Assembly: GCA_020050965.1 (NCBI GenBank)
Contig: JAGVJV010000253.1
Location: 1-8,813 of the forward strand
DNA length: 8,813 nt
Direction of reading: 5' to 3'
Source: Parachlamydiales bacterium
GTDB taxonomy: Bacteria > Chlamydiota > Chlamydiia > Chlamydiales > Rhabdochlamydiaceae
Part shown: in pieces, positions 1 to 7,107 of the stretch
Position numbering within the stretch: the first letter of the stretch is position 1
Layout of the letters: each line of letters begins with the position of its first letter
Translations under genes and position numbers: made by a program
Notes under the pieces: model-generated
Seen by the model: only the letters and a program-made list of their open reading frames with translations
Databases searched by the model: none
What the model was told of the DNA's origin: nothing

Positions 1-2424
1 CATGAGTTTGAGTTTTTCCCAGAAGAAGGCGTTTTCAATCCACCCCTTTTTGAGGTTGATCCGGCCGATCAGGTAGTGGGATAGGAGCATGGGGGTGGGA
101 GGAAAAGCCTTTTCAGAGATATTGGTGAGATAGGCAAGCGCTGCGTCGGGGCCCTTCTCATGAGCGAGATAGCAGCCATGCAGGAAAAAGTGGGGATCTG
201 TCTCGAGAAGGGGATGGGAGGCTCCTTTCCACTGCAGAGCATTGAAATCCTTTTTGAGTGCATATTCTTTGCGGGCTGTTTCGTTTTTCTCTAAAACTGT
301 CATGTCTGCTAATTCTTCACAGCCGAGTAAAATAAGAGCTACTTGCGCATTTTGGGCATCAGCTGGGGCGAGTCCTTTTTCAAGCATCTCAAGCAGGACG
401 AGCGGTTTATTAAGCCAAAAAGCAAGCTGGATCATTAGGTAGGTATTGAGATCCTCAGATGGGGTGAAGAAGGGGAGGGGTTCTAGGTTTTTCTCTAGGA
501 CGTTTGCGATATCTGTTGCCTCAGGCAATTGCGAGAGGTGGCGCAGGACGATCAGTGCGAAGCGGTAGGCGACGGGCCTATTGTTTTGGCTCGATTCGTG
601 CAGGCGAGAGAGGATGTTTTCGATCAAGATAGGTCTTAAGGGATGAGTGGGGAATTTGCGCAATGCAAGTTCAAGACATTTGGCCTCTTCTTCGTATTCG
701 CCTTGCGCTTTATAGACAAGCGATTTGCCTAAGTATTCGAGTGGGGCGCCGGGCGTAGTATGGAGCTTTTCAAATTCATCGTGAGCCTGCGCATACAGCT
801 CTTCGCGACGATTTTTCAGCCTCTCTTCAGCTGCTTTTTTTAGAAGCGTCATGCCGGCACGGAATGTGGCTTCACGACCTTCAGCTCTTCCGGGGAAGGA
901 GTCGGAGATTTTGCGGTATTCTGCGAGGGCCTGGTTGTAGTCTCTACGTGCGAGGAAGGCATCGGGGATGGCGAGGCAGTTGACCATGATATTCTGACTG
1001 CCGACGGCAACGCGCAAGGTCGAGAGAGAGAAATCGCCATCTCGCACCATCAGGCCGATATGGGAACCTGAGAGAGGAATGTGGCTCAAAAAACCGAATT
1101 TCTGCACGCCGTCTAGGTAGAAGCGGACGTGGTTGCCGATGTGTTCGATTTTAATCTGGTAGGGGCAGTTTTTTTCTAGCTGCAGATGGGGCAGGCGGAG
1201 CACTTCGACATTCGAGCGGAAGAGGCGGACCCCTTCGTGCGAGAGCCAGAGACAGTAGGCCTCTTCGATCCCTTTGCTTAAGTTTGTTTCAGGAACCGAG
1301 AAGAGGATGCCGACGCCGTTGCTCTTCTCTTTGAGCATCAAGTCAGTCTCAATCTTGATATTGCCTGGGAAAGGGGCTTTCGAGATCATCAAGTTGACCC
1401 ATTCGAGCAGCTCGATGCCGCGTGTGATGGCCACATGTTTGGAAAGGGGGACGTTTTCTTGGAAAAGCCAATCCTCTTTTCTGGGGATTCGCAATGCGCC
1501 CATTTCGGTCCACTCCGGAAGCCCTTCGATGTAGTTCTCCAAGTCTTTGATCAGGTCTGTGACACTCTGGTACCGATCGCGCGGATTTTTCGCCAAGCAG
1601 CGCATCGCGATGTGGGAGAGGTGGGGAGAGATGTCACGGTCAGGTGCGGCTTCTTCGGGGGGTAAGATCTTTTCGTGCTCGAATAACTTCTTAAATTCTT
1701 TGATCGATTTTCTTTGGAATGGGTACTGCAGGGCCAAGATTTGATAGAGCATTACTCCGAGAGAGTAGATGTCGGTGAGCTGTGATGAGGCGGATCCAAA
1801 AGCTCTTTCCGGTGCCATGTAGAGCAGTGTTCCAGGGATTTTGCCAGGCTGAGTCAGATTAGGGCTCTCGTCATGGAAATCTAGACCATTACTTTCAGGT
1901 TCAGAAATGAAATTGGCAAGGCCCCAATCGAGAATGATCACCTCGCCATACTTTCCGACGATGATGTTTTCAGGCTTGAGGTCCCGATGGAGTACGCCGC
2001 GGGAGTGGACATAGGCGATCGCCCCGCAGATGCTTAAGAAAATGCGGACCAGCGACTGGACCGACGCGCCGATCGGGTGGAGCGGCTCCCCCTTTTTAGC
2101 CTGTTCTCTGGTCTTGCGCAGAATTTCTTTAAGAGTTTCCCCCTCAATGCGCGGCATGGTATAGAAGGGGACTTTTTCGTCGATGGAGTAGATCGGGATG
2201 ATGTTCGGATGGGCTAGCTGGGCGGCAATGCGGGCCTCGCGCAAAAAGCGCTCCTGCATAGTTTTATTGTCGATCCATTGCTCTCGCATCGTTTTGAGTG
2301 CCACGTCTCGTCCGCAGACCGCATCGTGGGCCAAGAAAACCTCGCCCATGCCGCCTACCCCTAGCGTCCCCAAAATCTGAAATTCGCCAAACTTTTTTTC
2401 AGTCACAATGAAAATAAATCCCAT
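1..2424 (-). CDS. pknD: PknD-type serine/threonine protein kinase, 3' end beyond the window
   Basis: Open for 808 codons from ATG at 2424 to the left edge with no stop or frameshift. Residues 12-300 form a Hanks-type kinase: glycine loop GVGGMGEV (22-29), ATP lysine K44 in VALK, helix-C E63, HRDLKPEN (146-153), DWG instead of DFG (166-168), APE (204-206), DIYSLG (217-222) and R284. The DWG form also occurs in Chlamydia PknD as I recall it. Residues about 310-485 are beta-rich and could be a jelly-roll (LamG/ConA-like) domain. From about 486 the chain is helical and TPR-like, beginning NCLAIPDAF and containing SFPGRAEGREATFRAG, both near-matches to chlamydial PknD. No signal peptide or membrane segment is visible. 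Chlamydia PknD is about 930 residues; by alignment to its end perhaps 30-50 residues are missing here. In C. pneumoniae PknD is reported to phosphorylate the type III secretion protein CdsD, so a secretion link here is inference. GTG at 2406 is an alternative start; neither start has a good ribosome binding site. Confidence 0.93.
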   Translation of the reverse strand, partial: MGFIFIVTEKKFGEFQILGTLGVGGMGEVFLAHDAVCGRDVALKTMREQWIDNKTMQERFLREARIAAQLAHPNIIPIYSIDEKVPFYTMPRIEGETLKEILRKTREQAKKGEPLHPIGASVQSLVRIFLSICGAIAYVHSRGVLHRDLKPENIIVGKYGEVIILDWGLANFISEPESNGLDFHDESPNLTQPGKIPGTLLYMAPERAFGSASSQLTDIYSLGVMLYQILALQYPFQRKSIKEFKKLFEHEKILPPEEAAPDRDISPHLSHIAMRCLAKNPRDRYQSVTDLIKDLENYIEGLPEWTEMGALRIPRKEDWLFQENVPLSKHVAITRGIELLEWVNLMISKAPFPGNIKIETDLMLKEKSNGVGILFSVPETNLSKGIEEAYCLWLSHEGVRLFRSNVEVLRLPHLQLEKNCPYQIKIEHIGNHVRFYLDGVQKFGFLSHIPLSGSHIGLMVRDGDFSLSTLRVAVGSQNIMVNCLAIPDAFLARRDYNQALAEYRKISDSFPGRAEGREATFRAGMTLLKKAAEERLKNRREELYAQAHDEFEKLHTTPGAPLEYLGKSLVYKAQGEYEEEAKCLELALRKFPTHPLRPILIENILSRLHESSQNNRPVAYRFALIVLRHLSQLPEATDIANVLEKNLEPLPFFTPSEDLNTYLMIQLAFWLNKPLVLLEMLEKGLAPADAQNAQVALILLGCEELADMTVLEKNETARKEYALKKDFNALQWKGASHPLLETDPHFFLHGCYLAHEKGPDAALAYLTNISEKAFPPTPMLLSHYLIGRINLKKGWIENAFFWEKLKLM

Positions 2425-2434
2425 ACTCAGCTAA

Positions 2435-2440
2435 TATAAT
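2435..2440 (+). promoter_or_regulatory. -10 box (TATAAT) for trpS in a divergent 47-bp spacer
   Basis: A perfect TATAAT lies 31 bp before the trpS ATG. The position 17 bp upstream (2412-2417) reads AAATAA, so no recognisable -35 exists and that part falls inside the start of pknD. Transcription would begin near 2447, leaving a leader of about 25 nt. On the other strand the same tract gives TATATT (2438-2433), a possible -10 for pknD, but the predicted start would then sit only a few bases before the pknD ATG. The two promoters would overlap and could compete; this is inference from position only. Confidence 0.5.
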
Positions 2441-2459
2441 CAATCGAAAAGTGCATGCT

Positions 2460-2467
2460 GGAAAAGG
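2460..2467 (+). promoter_or_regulatory. Ribosome binding site deciding the trpS start
   Basis: The purine run GGAAAAGG, followed by TG, ends 4 nt before ATG 2472. It lies downstream of the in-frame GTG at 2451, so it can serve only the ATG. The GTG has no such site and would fall about 4 nt after the predicted transcription start. The ATG is therefore preferred. Confidence 0.55.
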
Positions 2468-2471
2468 TGTT

Positions 2472-3716
2472 ATGGATGAAGAGACAAAGATTACCCCGTG
2501 GGAAGTGACCTCGGGCACAGGGATTGATTATTTGAAAGTGATCCGCGAATTTGGCTGTCAGCCGATCGACGGGGCCCTTGTCCGACGTTTTGAACGGGTG
2601 ACCGGCATGAAGGCCCACCCCTGGCTCCGCCGCGGGATTTTCTTCTCCCATAAAGACCTCAATTTAGTTCTCGATGCCTATGAAAAGGGACAAGAGATCT
2701 ACCTCTATACCGGACGCGGCCCCAGCTCCGAGTCGCTCCACTTGGGTCACATGGTTCCTTTCATGTTCACCAAGTACCTGCAAATTGCCCTCGATGCGAT
2801 TGTCGTCATCCAGATGACCGATGATGAAAAGTACTATTTTAAAGACAACCTTCCGCTCGAGGAGGCCAATCGACTGACCCGCCTAAATGCACGAGACATC
2901 ATTGCATGCGGCTTCAATCCCAAAAAGACATGGATTTTCTCGAACCTCGAGACCGTCGGGGGATCGTTCTACCGCAATATCGTCAAGATCATGAAACACA
3001 CCTCCGGCAACTTGATCCACGGCATCTACGGCCTCGATCTTAACAACAACGTCGGGCAACTGAGCTGGCCCTGCTTCCAAGCTGCGCCGGCCTTCAGCAC
3101 CTCCTTTGCGGATATTTTTGATGCCAAGCACGTACTTTGCCTCGTTCCGATGGCGATCGACCAGTATCCCTATTTCCGCATGGCTCGCGAGATCGCCCAA
3201 AAGCTCGATTACATCAAGCCGGCGACCATCCAGTCCCGCTTTTTGCCAAGCCTCGAGCAAGCCCACGACAAAGCTAGCTCGACTGGGGAGAAAGAGGTGA
3301 TCTTTATGAACGATTCCCTAGAGGCGCTTACAAAGAAGATCCGCGAAAAAGCCTTCTCTGGCGGCGGAATGACCAAGCAGGAGCATATCGAAAAAGGGGC
3401 AAATTTAAGCGTCGACGTCCCTTACCACTACTTGCTTTACTTCCTCGATGACGACCAAGAGCTAGAGAGAATCGCCCGCGAATACAAAGCAGGTCGCATG
3501 ATGACCTCCGAAGTGAAAAAGAAGACCATCGAAGTGCTCTGGGGAGTACTCAAAGAGCACCAAGATGGGCGACGCCTAGTCACAGACGAGATGGTCGAAA
3601 TGTTTATGGACCCGGCCAGGGAGTTTGACCATAGCAGGCATCCGAAGGCGGAGATTTCCCATATCGAAGATGAGCTCCATCTGGGATTCCACTTTGATCC
3701 CTATTTTAGAAGTTAG
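2472..3716 (+). CDS. trpS: Tryptophanyl-tRNA synthetase, eukaryotic type
   Basis: Class Ic aminoacyl-tRNA synthetase (414 residues) that would charge tRNA-Trp with tryptophan using ATP in the cytoplasm. The chain follows recalled human/yeast TrpRS almost gap-free from residue 10: PWEV, GIDY, RRFERVTG, LRRGIFFSHKD (52-62), YLYTGRGPSSE (77-87), HLGH as the HIGH motif (90-93), QMTDDEK (114-120), DIIACGF (142-148), FYRNIVKI, AIDQ (228-231) and KAFSGG. Residues matching human Trp-pocket Y159, Q194 and E199 are present as Y79, Q114 and E119. Bacterial TrpRS is shorter (about 330-350 residues) and lacks the RRGIFFSHRD-like segment. Oddities: the KMSKS-like loop reads KASST (267-271) where the human enzyme has KMSAS; IDQD is IDQY; and about 25 residues extend past the usual C-terminus. 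There is no WHEP domain. Start chosen at ATG 2472; GTG 2451 would add 7 residues. The gene diverges from pknD by 47 bp. I see no terminator after it. Origin from a eukaryotic or archaeal donor is inference. Confidence 0.95.
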   Translation: MDEETKITPWEVTSGTGIDYLKVIREFGCQPIDGALVRRFERVTGMKAHPWLRRGIFFSHKDLNLVLDAYEKGQEIYLYTGRGPSSESLHLGHMVPFMFTKYLQIALDAIVVIQMTDDEKYYFKDNLPLEEANRLTRLNARDIIACGFNPKKTWIFSNLETVGGSFYRNIVKIMKHTSGNLIHGIYGLDLNNNVGQLSWPCFQAAPAFSTSFADIFDAKHVLCLVPMAIDQYPYFRMAREIAQKLDYIKPATIQSRFLPSLEQAHDKASSTGEKEVIFMNDSLEALTKKIREKAFSGGGMTKQEHIEKGANLSVDVPYHYLLYFLDDDQELERIAREYKAGRMMTSEVKKKTIEVLWGVLKEHQDGRRLVTDEMVEMFMDPAREFDHSRHPKAEISHIEDELHLGFHFDPYFRS

Positions 3717-3717
3717 A

Positions 3718-3746
3718 GTGACTAAAAAATAAAATAAGTCTATATT
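3718..3746 (+). promoter_or_regulatory. Candidate sigma-70/66-type promoter for the first repeat gene
   Basis: GTGACT (3718-3723, four matches to TTGACA) and TATATT (3741-3746, five matches to TATAAT) are separated by exactly 17 bp of AT-rich sequence, directly after the trpS stop. The predicted transcription start is near 3753, which would exclude the TTG codon at 3745 as a translation start and give a leader of about 34 nt before ATG 3787. Confidence 0.45.
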
Positions 3747-3747
3747 G

Positions 3748-3783
3748 CTCAAGGTTTTTTTTAATCAGCCCAAAAACCTTGAG
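3748..3783. repeat. Perfect 12-bp inverted repeat just before the repeat gene's ATG
   Basis: Arms CTCAAGGTTTTT (3748-3759) and AAAAACCTTGAG (3772-3783) pair without a mismatch around a 12-nt loop. The right arm ends 3 nt before ATG 3787, so in RNA it would cover the ribosome binding position. No T-run follows the stem on either strand, so it is a poor intrinsic terminator for trpS. It could be a translation-controlling hairpin or an operator for a dimeric protein overlapping the predicted transcription start. If transcription starts near 3753, only the inner part can fold in mRNA from this promoter, while read-through from trpS would carry the full stem. Confidence 0.6.
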
Positions 3784-3786
3784 AAT

Positions 3787-6700
3787 ATGGAACGTATCCC
3801 CCAAGTAACTTCAGCTACAAAGGCTGTCCCAGAAGGCCAAGCTCCAGTAACCGCTTTGAGCATAGATGATCAAAAGCTAGCTAAAGCTAGCTTAACTGCA
3901 CTTTTATTTGAGGCGCTCACACATCTTGAAGTGGGACATTGCAAAAAATTTAGCAACCGCGACTTTGGCACAATCTCTACAAAATCTCCTAATCTAAAGG
4001 AACTTACCATAGTTGATTGTCCAAACTTGACGGAGATAAAAGAAAATGCAACTAAAAACTTAGCCTTAGAAAAACTAAAAATCGAGGCATGCCAAAGTAT
4101 TGCAAGTATTCGTATTGTTACTCCCGCTCTAACTTCAGTACATTGCAATGATAATCCCAAGTTAGAGCGATTCGAAGTTAAAAGCGTCTTTAATATTGAA
4201 ATTTTTTGCCAGAAGTGCCCACGACTTAAGACAGGCGTTACGCTGAAGCTATTAAGATGGGAAGATTTACAAAAAGAGGGTTTGAGTGCACAACTAGCAA
4301 CTAATCGGGAATTCTTCCTTGCTGCTGTTACCCGAGATTGTGGGTGGCTTGGTCATGCAAGCCCTGAATTTAAAGCAGATAGAGAAATTGTACTGGTCTC
4401 AATCTCAAAGAATGGTCTGATGCTTAAGCATGCGGACGCACAACTTAAAAATGAAAAAGCCGTGGTACTGGCAGCTGTTGCCGAACATGGGCCGGCGATT
4501 CAGTATGCAAGCGATGAGCTAAAAAAGGACCCAGAGGTACTAGGTGTAGCAGTTGATCGCAACGACCTGGCTTTTAAGTATGTTCCTCAGGAGATAGTTC
4601 TCCAGGCGGCAAGAGTAAATGGCGCAATCTTTCGGCATGCCAGCAGGGAACTTGTGCTCGCAGCTGTCCAGCAAGATGGGATGGCTCTTAAACATTTAAG
4701 AGATGAATTTAAGAAAGATCAAGAGATTATTCGCTTTGCCGTCGGCCAAAATGGATTGGCCTTTCAATATGCAGACGATGCTTTTAAGAAGGATAAGGAT
4801 ATGCTTCATTATGCCGTGGGGCGAAATGTTGGGGCTCTTCAGTTTAGTGAATTTAGGAATGATGCTGAGACAGTTCTCGGTATCGTAAAACAAAATGGGG
4901 CTGGGCTTGAATATGCAAGCGATGATCTTAAGAAGGATAGAAACTTTGTTCTTGAGGCGGTTAAGCAAAATGGAAGTGCGCTGCAGCATGCAATCGATCA
5001 GTTTAAAAGGGATAAGGCGCTTGTTCTTTCTGCAGTTATGCGCAATTACTCGGTCCTTGTATATGCAAGCGAGGAGTTAAAGAAAGATAGACAGTTTATT
5101 CTCGAAGTAGTTAAGCAATGTGGATCGGCGCTTCAATATACAAGCAATGAATTTAAGAATGATAAAGAGATTGTTCTCGCCGCTATGAGCCAATATGCGT
5201 GGGCATTTCAATATGCGAGTGATGATATAAAGAAAGATAAAAGGTTTGTTCTCAATGCGTTAAGCAAAGATGGATGGATATTTAAATATGTATCTAATGA
5301 ACTTAAGGGGGATAGGGAGGTAGTTCTAGCTGCTGTTCAGTCAGATGGGAATGCTCTTGAAGATGCAAACCCTGAATTTAAGAAGGACAGGGAGATAGTT
5401 TTAGCTGCTGTAAAGAAATATGGACGGGCCCTTGAATATGCAAGTGATGTTCTTAAGCATGACAGGGGTTTTGTTCTTCTTGCATTGAAGCAAGGTGGAA
5501 TGGGTGGTTTGGAATATGTAAGCGATGAATTTAAGAAGGATAAGGAATTTGTTTTCGCACTAATTAAAGATCATTCATGGGATTTTCAACATATAGATGA
5601 AGATCTTAAAAAAGATCGTGAGTTTGTTCTCAAAGTCCTTAAGCTTCATGGATGGGCATATCAGTACCTTTGCGAAGAACTGAAAAGGGATAGGGAAATC
5701 GCTGTCGCTGCTGTAAGGCAATCAGGATTCGGGCTTGAGTATGTAAGCGATGAATTTAAGAAGGATAGGGAGATTGTTCTCATTGCAGTTGAACAATATG
5801 GACGTGCTTTTGAACATGCAAATAGGGATCTTAAGAAGGATAGGGCATTTGTCCTCACTGCAATTCGGCGAAGTGGATCCGCGTTTCAGTATGTAAGTGA
5901 TGAGTTTAAGGAAGATAGGGAAATTGTTCTTGCTGCTGTGAGCCAGCACGGACTTGTATTGGAGCATGCATTCGACGAGTTTAAGGAAGATAAGGAAATT
6001 GTTCTCGCTGCTGTGAGACAAAATGGATTGGCTCTTTTGTCTGCCTGTGATGAACTAAAGAAAGATAAAACGATTGTTTCCACTGCTGTGAGCCAAAATG
6101 GGCTTGCACTTCAATATACAACCGACGAACTGAAGAAGGACCCTGAAGTTGTTCTTGCTGCTGTAAGTCAAAATGGATCAGCATTGAGGTATGCTAGAGA
6201 TGCTCTGAAGAAGAATAGAGGATTTATCCTTCAGGTAGTTCGTAAAAATGGTTCTGTGCTTGAGTTTGCGAGCAAAGAACTTAAGCATGATAGGGAACTT
6301 GTTCTCGAAGCAGTTAAGCAAAATGGGCTTGCTCTTAAGCATGCCAGTGAAGAGCTTAAGAAGGATAGAGAAATTGTTAGTGCGGCAATTAAGCAAAGTG
6401 GCACTGCACTCCAGTATGCAAGCGAAGAGCTTAAGAAGGATAAAGAAATTGTTACTGCGGCTGTTGTGCAAAGTTGGAACGCACTCCAATTTGCAAGCGC
6501 AGATCTTAAGAACGACAAAAAGGTGATTCTTGATAGTGTAGAGCGAATTGGAGGATCGCTTGAGTATGCGAGTGATGAACTTAAGAATGATAAAGATATT
6601 GTTCTAGCTGCAGTAAAACAGGACGGCAACTCACTTAAATATGCAAGTGAGAAGCTGAAGAACGATAGAGAAGTTGTGCTCCTAGCTGTAGAACGAGGAC

Positions 6701-7068
6701 GAGAGGTGTTTCGATATGCTAACCCAAGTTTTAAGAAAGATAAGGAGATTGTTTTAGCTGCAGTAAAGCAAGATGGCAATGCTCTTAAGGTTGCAAGTGA
6801 GGAGCTTAAGCGAGACAAAGAGGTTGTACTTGCAGCTGTGCGGAAAAATGGATGGATGCTTGAATATGCGGGCGGTAATCTAAAAAATGATAGAGAGATA
6901 GTTCTCGCTGCCTTGATGGAAGAGGGGCGTGCGCTTACCTATGCTAGTGCAGAGCTTAAGGCGGATAAGAAAATTGTTCTTGAAGCAGTGAAGCAAAATA
7001 AGACTGCTCTCAAGTATGCGGACGCCAGTCTTTGGAAAGATAAGGAATTGTTGGCTGCTGCCAATTGA
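3787..7068 (+). CDS. Giant DUF4116-like repeat protein with LRR-like head (candidate effector)
   Basis: 1093 residues in three parts. Residues 1-30 are polar and low in order, with no Sec signal or membrane helix. Residues about 44-150 look like cysteine-type leucine-rich repeats: the pattern L-x-x-L-x-[IV]-x-x-C recurs with Cys at 52, 78, 102, 120 and 144 (PNLKELTIVDC, LALEKLKIEAC). A hinge (WEDLQKEGLSAQLAT, 158-172) leads into about 37 units of 25 residues that fill the rest. The units resemble DUF4116 (Pfam PF13475), which I recall from environmental chlamydiae, other intracellular bacteria and some protists, with no known biochemical activity. Each unit should form two helices, giving a long alpha solenoid suited to protein binding. 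No catalytic motif is visible. ATG 3787 is preferred to TTG 3745 because the paralogue at 7108 has a similar head length and the predicted promoter overlaps the TTG; the ribosome binding site is weak. Base composition is more AT-rich than pknD or trpS. Secretion into the host is a guess from family and architecture. Confidence 0.88.
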   Translation: MERIPQVTSATKAVPEGQAPVTALSIDDQKLAKASLTALLFEALTHLEVGHCKKFSNRDFGTISTKSPNLKELTIVDCPNLTEIKENATKNLALEKLKIEACQSIASIRIVTPALTSVHCNDNPKLERFEVKSVFNIEIFCQKCPRLKTGVTLKLLRWEDLQKEGLSAQLATNREFFLAAVTRDCGWLGHASPEFKADREIVLVSISKNGLMLKHADAQLKNEKAVVLAAVAEHGPAIQYASDELKKDPEVLGVAVDRNDLAFKYVPQEIVLQAARVNGAIFRHASRELVLAAVQQDGMALKHLRDEFKKDQEIIRFAVGQNGLAFQYADDAFKKDKDMLHYAVGRNVGALQFSEFRNDAETVLGIVKQNGAGLEYASDDLKKDRNFVLEAVKQNGSALQHAIDQFKRDKALVLSAVMRNYSVLVYASEELKKDRQFILEVVKQCGSALQYTSNEFKNDKEIVLAAMSQYAWAFQYASDDIKKDKRFVLNALSKDGWIFKYVSNELKGDREVVLAAVQSDGNALEDANPEFKKDREIVLAAVKKYGRALEYASDVLKHDRGFVLLALKQGGMGGLEYVSDEFKKDKEFVFALIKDHSWDFQHIDEDLKKDREFVLKVLKLHGWAYQYLCEELKRDREIAVAAVRQSGFGLEYVSDEFKKDREIVLIAVEQYGRAFEHANRDLKKDRAFVLTAIRRSGSAFQYVSDEFKEDREIVLAAVSQHGLVLEHAFDEFKEDKEIVLAAVRQNGLALLSACDELKKDKTIVSTAVSQNGLALQYTTDELKKDPEVVLAAVSQNGSALRYARDALKKNRGFILQVVRKNGSVLEFASKELKHDRELVLEAVKQNGLALKHASEELKKDREIVSAAIKQSGTALQYASEELKKDKEIVTAAVVQSWNALQFASADLKNDKKVILDSVERIGGSLEYASDELKNDKDIVLAAVKQDGNSLKYASEKLKNDREVVLLAVERGREVFRYANPSFKKDKEIVLAAVKQDGNALKVASEELKRDKEVVLAAVRKNGWMLEYAGGNLKNDREIVLAALMEEGRALTYASAELKADKKIVLEAVKQNKTALKYADASLWKDKELLAAAN
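4303..7065 (+). repeat. 75-bp in-frame tandem repeat array (about 37 units) encoding a 25-residue motif
   Basis: Unit pattern: D-[RK]-E-[IFV]-V-L-x-A-[VL], then Q-N-G-x-A-[LF]-x-[YH]-A-S, then [DE]-[LF]-K-[KN]. Most units are exactly 25 residues. Exceptions are unit 4 (20, 4528-4587), unit 5 (19, 4588-4644), unit 6 (24, 4645-4716), unit 8 (23, 4792-4860) and unit 17 (26). A 9-residue partial unit ends the protein. Units are diverged at DNA level but some copies stay close: positions 5515-5542 and 5740-5767 are identical over 28 bp, exactly three units apart, and 6345-6385 closely matches 6420-6460 one unit later. The regular period also creates long open frames on the other strand, which are not genes. 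Confidence 0.95.
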
Positions 7069-7082
7069 ATATTAACAATAAA

Positions 7083-7091
7083 TTATCCACA
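7083..7091 (+). other. Lone DnaA-box-like 9-mer
   Basis: TTATCCACA, identical to the strong DnaA box consensus, lies in the 39-bp AT-rich gap between the two repeat genes. I found no second perfect copy on either strand of the window, so this is not an origin cluster. It may be a DnaA regulatory or titration site, or chance. Confidence 0.3.
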
Positions 7092-7107
7092 AAAAATAAA
7101 AGAATAG

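Noticed and set aside
2451..2471. GTG start adding 7 residues to TrpRS
   Set aside because: The only good ribosome binding site lies downstream of it, and the predicted transcription start leaves just a few bases before it.
2883..3266. 127-residue open frame on the minus strand
   Set aside because: It lies entirely inside trpS, antisense to its most conserved motifs, and resembles no family I know.
3717..3740. GACT...AGTC mini-hairpin as a terminator for trpS
   Set aside because: The stem is only 4 bp of weak pairs with no T-run directly after it.
3745..3786. TTG start adding 14 residues to the first repeat gene
   Set aside because: No ribosome binding site precedes it, it overlaps the predicted -10 box, and the added residues are encoded by the inverted repeat.
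6231..6818. 195-residue Ser/Leu-rich open frame on the minus strand
   Set aside because: It runs antisense through the 75-bp array; the regular codon pattern of the repeat keeps the reverse frame open. Similar shadows lie at 5722-6021, 6178-6489 and 4696-4989.
4303..7065. 75-bp repeats as a CRISPR-like or satellite array
   Set aside because: Units are contiguous, stay in one open frame and are conserved at protein rather than DNA level, with no spacers.
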